From contig NZ_UGSP01000001.1 of NCBI RefSeq assembly GCF_900454535.1, positions 166,501-230,500 on the forward strand: 64,000 nt of DNA, written 5' to 3'. The translations under genes were made by a program, and so were the position numbers. The stretch is from Avibacterium avium (GTDB lineage: Bacteria > Pseudomonadota > Gammaproteobacteria > Enterobacterales > Pasteurellaceae). Each line of letters opens with the position of its first letter. Positions within the stretch are counted from its first letter, which is position 1. The notes under the pieces are model-generated. The model was not told the DNA's origin and searched no databases. It was given only the letters and a program-made list of their open reading frames with translations. This document shows positions 58,498 to 64,000 of this stretch, in pieces.

Positions 58498-59861
58498 GGT
58501 TTACTCACCCCTTCCATTTTTACTAATTTTGCATAATAAAACCCATCGCCACCATTTTCTTGTGGGAAGAATTGATGCCCCAACTGTGCTTGTTCAGCGA
58601 AAGGTAAATCAATCAGTTTCGCTTCAGGATGTTGTTGCAAAAATTCGTCAATTTGTTGACTATTTTCTTCCGGCAACAACGAACAAGTGGCATAAAGCAA
58701 CACGCCGTTTGGTTTTAAACGTTGCCATAACGCGGTTAAAATGGCTTTTTGTAAGGCCACTAAAGGGGCGATGTCGCTTTCTTTACGCAACCATTTTATA
58801 TCGGGGTGGCGGCGGATAACACCAGTGGCGGAACAAGGAGCATCAAGTAAAATTCGGTCAAATTGCACCGCACTTTCGCCAAACTGCTGTTGAATTTGGG
58901 CGAACCATTGATCTGGCTGGCTGGCATCGCCACAAATCACAAGGGCGTTTTGTCCCATTCGTGCGAGATTTTCTTCCACCCGTGTCAATCGATGCGGTTC
59001 CACATCTAATGCCACCACCTTGGCTTGTGGCGCAAGTTCTAAAATATGCGTGGTTTTTCCACCTGGGGCGGCGCAGGCATCTAAAATCAATTCGCCATTT
59101 TGCGGCTCAAGCAATAAACCCGACCATTGTGCGTGCAAATCTTGCACCGTGAGCCAACCTTCAGCGAAATGCGGTAGTTGCGCAACATTTTTCGCCTGAG
59201 CCAAGCGGATTGCCTGTGGGTGATCCGCACTTGCCGCTTCAATATCAATCTCTTGCAACAAGGTTAAATACCCGTTCACATTGCTATGTTGCGGGTTCAC
59301 GCGCAACCACATTGGTGGCCGTTGGTTATTCGCTTCCACAATCTCACGCCAATTTGGATAGGCTTTTTTCAGCTTATTCACGAGCCATTCAGGGTGCAAG
59401 GTTTGCCAATGCTTATCCACTTTCGCCAAAATGTGTTCTTGCTCGCGTAAGAAACGGCGTAGCACCGCATTCACCAAGCCTTTAAAACTGTCCAATTTTA
59501 GGCTTCGTGCGGCTTTTACCATTTCATCTACCACCGCGTGATCGGGCGTGCGTAAATATAATAATTGATACAATCCCACCAACAATAAACAATGCACAAG
59601 ACGCGTTTTGCCTTTCAACGGCTTATCCACCAAGTGCTGAATAATTTGCTCTAAGCGTGGCAATACGCGGCACACGCCAAAGCAAATTTCTTGTAATAAA
59701 GGGAGATCTTGCTCTTTCAGCGCAGGATTTTTTTCCGCCAACAAGGTGGAAAGCGATTGCCCCTTATCCAACACTTGCAAAAGATATTGAGCCGCCACGG
59801 CGCGCGCAGAAAGGGATTTTGTAGCAAGTGCGGTGCTTTTTTTGCTGATTTTTTGTTTCAT
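58494..59861 (-). CDS. rsmB: 16S rRNA m5C967 methyltransferase RsmB
   Basis: 455 residues. N-terminal NusB-like RNA-binding domain ([20 protein letters not shown]), SAM site [18 protein letters not shown], catalytic [18 protein letters not shown] and second Cys in [11 protein letters not shown]. It overlaps fmt by 1 bp (TAATG). Confidence 0.95.
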   Translation of the reverse strand: MKQKISKKSTALATKSLSARAVAAQYLLQVLDKGQSLSTLLAEKNPALKEQDLPLLQEICFGVCRVLPRLEQIIQHLVDKPLKGKTRLVHCLLLVGLYQLLYLRTPDHAVVDEMVKAARSLKLDSFKGLVNAVLRRFLREQEHILAKVDKHWQTLHPEWLVNKLKKAYPNWREIVEANNQRPPMWLRVNPQHSNVNGYLTLLQEIDIEAASADHPQAIRLAQAKNVAQLPHFAEGWLTVQDLHAQWSGLLLEPQNGELILDACAAPGGKTTHILELAPQAKVVALDVEPHRLTRVEENLARMGQNALVICGDASQPDQWFAQIQQQFGESAVQFDRILLDAPCSATGVIRRHPDIKWLRKESDIAPLVALQKAILTALWQRLKPNGVLLYATCSLLPEENSQQIDEFLQQHPEAKLIDLPFAEQAQLGHQFFPQENGGDGFYYAKLVKMEGVSKP

Positions 59862-60820
59862 TATGCCAACACCTTACCCACACTGAACCAATCTGCTCGG
59901 CCATTGAGTAAATCCTGTGCCGACATTGGCTTTTTACCGGCAGGCTGCAGCTGCGTGAGATTTAACACGCCCTCTGCGGTGGCAATTTGAATGCCATTTT
60001 TGTCCGCTTGTAAAATCGTGCCTGCTGGCTGATTTTGATGCGGCAGCACCGTGGCTTGATACACTTTCAAAGTCTGCTCGTTGCCGTCTTTATCCGTGGT
60101 AACAAAATAGCTAATCGGCCAAGGATTAAACGCACGAATACAACGCTCAAGCTGTGTCGCTGAAAGCTGCCAATCCAATTTCGCTTCTTGTTTAGAAAGT
60201 TTATCGGCATAGTTGGCAAGGGCATCATCTTGCGCTTCAGGCGGAAACGCCCCAGCTTCCAAACCATTTAACACATCAAGCAACGCATTTGGCGCAATCT
60301 GTTCCAACTTATGATAAAGGCTTAGAGAGGTGTCTTCTGGGCTGATGTCACAATACACTTTATGCAGCATATCGCCCGTATCCAAGCCTTCATTCATTTG
60401 CATAATGGTCACGCCAGTTTGCCCATCGCCTGCCCAAATCGCGCGTTGAATCGGCGCTGCCCCACGCCAACGGGGCAAAATCGAACCGTGTACATTCAGG
60501 CAGCCTAATCTTGGCGCGTCCAACACTGCTTTCGGCAAAATTAAGCCATAAGCCACCACCACCATCACATCGGCATTCAGCGCTGCCAGTTCTTGCTGCG
60601 CTTCCGCTTTGCGCAGGGATTTAGGCTGATAAACTGGGATCTGATGCTGCTCCGCCAATTGTTTTACCGCGCTGGCTTGCAGTTTCTTGCCTCGTCCAGC
60701 TGGCTTGTCTGGCTGCGTATAAACCGCAATCACATTATGCTCTGAATTCAACAGCGCCGCCAAATGCTGCGCGGCAAATTCTGGCGTCCCCGCAAAAATA
60801 ATATTTAAAGGTTTTGTCAT
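59861..60820 (-). CDS. fmt: Methionyl-tRNA formyltransferase
   Basis: Formylates initiator tRNA with 10-formyl-THF. 319 residues. [14 protein letters not shown], formyl-THF site [21 protein letters not shown] (ends LNVHG and QRAI) and the RNA-binding C-terminal domain FNPWPISYF. def, its usual upstream partner, is missing here: only the ssb terminator region lies upstream. Confidence 0.96.
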   Translation of the reverse strand: MTKPLNIIFAGTPEFAAQHLAALLNSEHNVIAVYTQPDKPAGRGKKLQASAVKQLAEQHQIPVYQPKSLRKAEAQQELAALNADVMVVVAYGLILPKAVLDAPRLGCLNVHGSILPRWRGAAPIQRAIWAGDGQTGVTIMQMNEGLDTGDMLHKVYCDISPEDTSLSLYHKLEQIAPNALLDVLNGLEAGAFPPEAQDDALANYADKLSKQEAKLDWQLSATQLERCIRAFNPWPISYFVTTDKDGNEQTLKVYQATVLPHQNQPAGTILQADKNGIQIATAEGVLNLTQLQPAGKKPMSAQDLLNGRADWFSVGKVLA

Positions 60821-60921
60821 CGCATTTCTCTTGATTATGCAAGGTTGGAATTAGCATTAAGTATAATGTATTTTTGACTTGGGGTGAAAAGAATGCTGAA
60901 AGAAAGGCGGATTAAAAATAA

Positions 60922-60961
60922 AGCGCGGTAGAAAATTTGTGAGAATTTTACCGCGCTTTGC
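60922..60961. repeat. USS-like inverted repeat with matched change in both arms
   Basis: AAAGCGCGGTA/TACCGCGCTTT plus AAAATT pairing. Each arm is one base from an uptake signal (C for T in AAGTGCGGT), and the change is matched, so the hairpin survives though the uptake signal is lost. Confidence 0.7.
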
Positions 60962-60991
60962 CACTGATACAATGAAGCTTATTCCAAAAGT

Positions 60992-61015
60992 AAACCCAGC
61001 TCTACGCTGGGTTTT
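60992..61015 (-). terminator. terminator of ssb
   Basis: AAACCCAGC/GCTGGGTTT with loop TCTAC, 7 bp past the stop. Confidence 0.75.
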
Positions 61016-61021
61016 ATTGAA

Positions 61022-61558
61022 TTAAAATGGAATATCATCATCTATCGGTGCATCATCAATCACTGGCTGTGGCGCGGGTGTTGGTTGTGGTGCAGCTTTT
61101 GGTGCTTGATATGTAGGCTGTGCCGGTTGAGCATATTGATTGCCCCCTTGTTGAGCTGCATAGCCACCACCTTGTTGGGCATATCCCCCGCCTTGCGGTG
61201 CATAGCCGCCTTGAGTACGTTCTGCGCGGCTGTCTAACATTTGTAGCACATCGCCTTGGATTTCCGTGGTGTAGCGATCTTGGCCATTTTGATCTTGCCA
61301 TTTGCGCGTTCTTAAACGCCCTTCAACATAAACTTTTGAACCTTTGCGCAAATATTCACCCACAATTTCAGCTTGACGGCGATAGAACACAATGCGATGC
61401 CATTCGGTGATTTCACGGCGTTCACCGGTGTTTTTATCCATCCAGCTTTCACTGGTTGCTACGCTAATGTTCGCCACAGCTTCGCCATTTGGCATTGTGC
61501 GAATTTCAGGGTCGTTTCCTAGGTTTCCTACGATAATAACTTTGTTTACTCCAGCCAT
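61022..61558 (-). CDS. ssb: Single-stranded DNA-binding protein
   Basis: 178 residues. N-terminal OB fold ([37 protein letters not shown]), Gln/Gly/Tyr-rich linker with imperfect GGGYAQQ-like repeats (about 115-140), and the acidic partner-binding tail DDDIPF. AGGAA precedes the ATG. Divergent from uvrA. Confidence 0.97.
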   Translation of the reverse strand: MAGVNKVIIVGNLGNDPEIRTMPNGEAVANISVATSESWMDKNTGERREITEWHRIVFYRRQAEIVGEYLRKGSKVYVEGRLRTRKWQDQNGQDRYTTEIQGDVLQMLDSRAERTQGGYAPQGGGYAQQGGGYAAQQGGNQYAQPAQPTYQAPKAAPQPTPAPQPVIDDAPIDDDIPF

Positions 61559-61648
61559 AAATTCCTCTATCTGATGTTAAGTGCGGTAAAAATTTTTGTT
61601 ATTTTGCCCTAAAAAAAGGGAAAAAGCTATTAATTCCAGACAAATTAA

Positions 61649-61664
61649 CTGGATATTTGCACAG
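61649..61664. promoter_or_regulatory. LexA (SOS) box between ssb and uvrA
   Basis: CTGGATATTTGCACAG, one change from CTGT-N8-ACAG. It overlaps the predicted uvrA -35, the same place as the E. coli uvrA-ssb SOS box. Confidence 0.75.
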
Positions 61665-61686
61665 TTATTTCAGATTATGCGATAAT
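61657..61686 (+). promoter_or_regulatory. predicted uvrA promoter
   Basis: TTGCAC (61657-61662), 18 nt, GATAAT (61681-61686), 43 bp before the uvrA ATG; the -35 is inside the LexA box. Confidence 0.6.
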
Positions 61687-61729
61687 GATCGCAAAATAAC
61701 CTTAAATTGCTTGAACAGACAAAAAGATT

Positions 61730-64000
61730 ATGGAAAAAATAGAAGTACGTGGGGCGAGAACCCATAATTTAAAAAATATTAATCTGACGATTCCGCGGGA
61801 TAAATTAATTGTGATTACCGGGCTTTCTGGCTCAGGGAAATCTTCACTGGCCTTTGATACCCTTTATGCCGAAGGGCAACGCCGTTATGTCGAATCTCTT
61901 TCTGCGTATGCGCGCCAGTTTTTATCGTTAATGGAAAAGCCAGATGTGGATCATATTGAAGGGCTATCCCCTGCGATTTCCATTGAACAAAAATCCACCT
62001 CGCACAATCCACGTTCTACGGTGGGGACGATCACGGAAATTCACGACTATTTGCGTTTGCTATTTGCTCGTGTGGGCGAACCACGCTGCCCAAATCATCA
62101 TATTCCGTTGGCGGCGCAAACCATTAGCCAGATGGTGGATAAGGTGCTGGCATTGCCGGAAGAAAGCCGAATGATGTTGCTTGCCCCTGTGGTGAAAGAT
62201 CGCAAAGGGGAACATATCAAAATTTTAGAACATATTGCTGCGCAAGGTTATATCCGCGCTAGAATTGATGGAGAAATTTGCGATCTTTCTGATCCACCAA
62301 AATTAGAATTACAGAAAAAGCACACCATTGAAGTGGTGGTGGATCGCTTTAAAGTCCGTCCAGATTTGGCAACCCGTTTAGCGGAATCCTTTGAAACAGC
62401 ATTAGAACTTTCTGGCGGCACGGCAGTGGTGGCGAATATGGACGATCCGAAAGCGGAAGAATTGCTGTTTTCCGCAAACTTTGCTTGTCCGCATTGTGGT
62501 TATTCCGTGCCTGAACTTGAGCCGCGCTTGTTTTCCTTTAATAACCCAGCCGGGGCTTGCCCGACTTGTGATGGCTTGGGGGTTCAGCAATATTTTGATG
62601 AAAAACGCGTGGTGCAAAATCCAAGCATTTCCTTAGCAGGTGGGGCGATTAAAGGTTGGGATCGGCGTAATTTCTATTATTACCAGATGCTGACTTCTCT
62701 CGCCAAACATTATGGTTTTGACGTGGAAAGCCCGTTTGAAGATTTACCTAAAAAAATTCAACACATTATTTTGCACGGTTCAGGTAAAGAAGAAATTGAA
62801 TTCCAGTATATGAATGACCGTGGTGATGTGGTGCTACGCCGCCATAGTTTTGAAGGCATTCTCAATAATATGGCGCGCCGTTATAAAGAAACAGAATCAA
62901 TGTCTGTGCGTGAAGAATTGGCGAAAAATATCAGCACGCGCCCTTGTAAGGATTGCGGTGGCTCGCGTTTACGCCCTGAAGCGCGTAATGTTTTTATTGG
63001 CGAAACAAATCTGCCTGAGGTTTCCGAAAAGAGCATTGGTGAAGCCTTTAATTTTGTGGATAGCCTTACTCTAAGTGGGCAGCGCGCGCAAATTGCCGAT
63101 AAAATTCTCAAAGAAATCAAAGAGCGCTTGCAATTTTTGGTCAATGTGGGGCTGAATTATCTTTCTCTTTCTCGTTCTGCCGAAACCCTTTCTGGTGGTG
63201 AAGCGCAACGTATTCGTCTAGCTAGCCAAATTGGTGCTGGCTTGGTTGGTGTGATGTATGTACTTGATGAGCCTTCCATTGGCTTGCATCAACGAGATAA
63301 TGAACGCTTACTTAACACCTTGATTCACCTAAGAAATTTAGGTAACACAGTGATTGTGGTAGAACACGATGAAGATGCCATTTTGAGCGCGGATCACATT
63401 ATTGATATTGGCCCAGGTGCTGGTGTGCACGGAGGTAGTGTGGTGGCGCAAGGTACAGCGCAAGAAATTATGCAAAATCCAAACTCACTGACGGGGAAAT
63501 TCTTATCAGGCAAAGAAAAAATAGAAATTCCAAAAAAACGCACCGCACTTGATAAAGAAAAAATCTTAAAACTCAAAGGTGCTTCAGGCAATAATCTGAA
63601 AAATGTCAATTTAGAAATCCCTGTGGGCTTGTTTACTTGTGTTACAGGCGTATCGGGGTCGGGCAAATCTACGCTGATTAACGATACCCTATTCCCACTG
63701 GCGCAAAGTGCTTTAAACCGTGCGGAAAATGCGCAAGCTGCACCACATAAATCCATTCAAGGATTAGAATTTTTTGACAAAGTGATCGATATTGATCAAA
63801 GCCCGATTGGACGTACACCGCGTTCCAATCCTGCCACTTACACGGGCTTATTCACACCAATTCGCGAATTATTCGCAGGCGTGCCAGAATCCCGTGCGCG
63901 TGGTTATAACCCAGGCCGCTTTAGTTTCAACGTGCGTGGCGGACGTTGCGAAGCCTGTCAAGGGGACGGCGTGATCAAAGTAGAAATGCACTTCTTGCCC
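61730..64000 (+). CDS. uvrA: Excinuclease ABC subunit A (3' end outside the window)
   Basis: Damage-recognition ATPase of nucleotide excision repair. The first 757 codons are present (E. coli 940). [17 protein letters not shown], first Walker [17 protein letters not shown] and CPTCDG Zn-binding region, first signature [15 protein letters not shown], Walker [12 protein letters not shown], second Walker [11 protein letters not shown] and the CEACQGDG zinc region. SOS control is predicted. Confidence 0.97.
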   Translation, partial: MEKIEVRGARTHNLKNINLTIPRDKLIVITGLSGSGKSSLAFDTLYAEGQRRYVESLSAYARQFLSLMEKPDVDHIEGLSPAISIEQKSTSHNPRSTVGTITEIHDYLRLLFARVGEPRCPNHHIPLAAQTISQMVDKVLALPEESRMMLLAPVVKDRKGEHIKILEHIAAQGYIRARIDGEICDLSDPPKLELQKKHTIEVVVDRFKVRPDLATRLAESFETALELSGGTAVVANMDDPKAEELLFSANFACPHCGYSVPELEPRLFSFNNPAGACPTCDGLGVQQYFDEKRVVQNPSISLAGGAIKGWDRRNFYYYQMLTSLAKHYGFDVESPFEDLPKKIQHIILHGSGKEEIEFQYMNDRGDVVLRRHSFEGILNNMARRYKETESMSVREELAKNISTRPCKDCGGSRLRPEARNVFIGETNLPEVSEKSIGEAFNFVDSLTLSGQRAQIADKILKEIKERLQFLVNVGLNYLSLSRSAETLSGGEAQRIRLASQIGAGLVGVMYVLDEPSIGLHQRDNERLLNTLIHLRNLGNTVIVVEHDEDAILSADHIIDIGPGAGVHGGSVVAQGTAQEIMQNPNSLTGKFLSGKEKIEIPKKRTALDKEKILKLKGASGNNLKNVNLEIPVGLFTCVTGVSGSGKSTLINDTLFPLAQSALNRAENAQAAPHKSIQGLEFFDKVIDIDQSPIGRTPRSNPATYTGLFTPIRELFAGVPESRARGYNPGRFSFNVRGGRCEACQGDGVIKVEMHFLP

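Noticed and set aside
1-64000. CRISPR arrays, tRNA or rRNA genes, insertion sequences
   Set aside because: No regularly spaced repeats, cloverleaf sequences or transposase reading frames were noticed on either strand.

Overview
The window is chromosomal DNA of a Pasteurellaceae bacterium. Three things point there: the many copies of the Haemophilus-type DNA uptake signal AAGTGCGGT/ACCGCACTT, often as inverted pairs that form terminators; Haemophilus-like gene orders (aroQ-accB-accC-yhdT-panF-prmA-dusB-fis, bioA-bioF-bioG-bioC-bioD, yceD-rpmF-plsX-fabH-fabD-fabG-acpP); and close protein similarity to that family. The genus cannot be fixed from sequence alone; Hin-type USS genera such as Pasteurella, Avibacterium, Basfia, Rodentibacter or Aggregatibacter are possible. 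No tRNA, rRNA, CRISPR array, prophage, integrase or insertion sequence was seen.

Layout. 1-1132: 5' part of rpoB (minus strand) with its own promoter and a leader of roughly 235 nt. 1133-16357: a complete myo-inositol utilisation cluster (iolA, iolB, a three-gene sugar ABC transporter, two Gfo/Idh/MocA oxidoreductases including iolG, iolE, iolD, an iolC-aldolase fusion and an RpiR-type regulator). It lies between rplL and rpoB, which are adjacent in the classical rplJL-rpoBC operon. 16358-17613: rplL, rplJ and the L10-binding leader. 17631-21295: cpxA, cpxR, bamE and yejK. 21414-24675: yejL, yejM and a metal-dependent amidohydrolase. 24859-27874: ftsE, ftsX, asd. 28005-38964: purL under a PurR box, then fis-dusB-prmA-panF-yhdT-accC-accB-aroQ (all minus strand). 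39054-43862: menC, a small membrane protein, a HEPN/MNT nucleotidyltransferase pair, menB, an FKBP isomerase and psd. 43863-44355: a hairpin-rich noncoding block. 44356-48940: the biotin operon bioA-F-G-C-D. 49024-54062: the fatty-acid/phospholipid cluster. 54189-56261: a preQ1-I riboswitch, yhhQ and an MFS transporter. 56315-60820: trkA, a family 2 glycosyltransferase, rsmB, fmt. 61022-64000: ssb and the first 757 codons of uvrA, divergent around a LexA box.

How the genes work together. The iol cluster supplies uptake and every step from myo-inositol to dihydroxyacetone phosphate, CO2 and acetyl-CoA. Its promoters share a 16-bp palindrome (TGAAAT-N4-ATTTCA), a candidate IolR operator, next to CRP-like sites. 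Elsewhere the window is mostly housekeeping: transcription and translation, envelope stress and outer-membrane assembly, cell division, purine, menaquinone, biotin and lipid synthesis, and DNA repair. The points most worth following up are the iol cluster splitting rplL from rpoB, the shared iol operator, the preQ1 riboswitch heading a yhhQ-MFS pair, the HEPN/MNT pair inside the men genes, the glycosyltransferase overlapping both rsmB and trkA, and the multi-hairpin element upstream of bioA.
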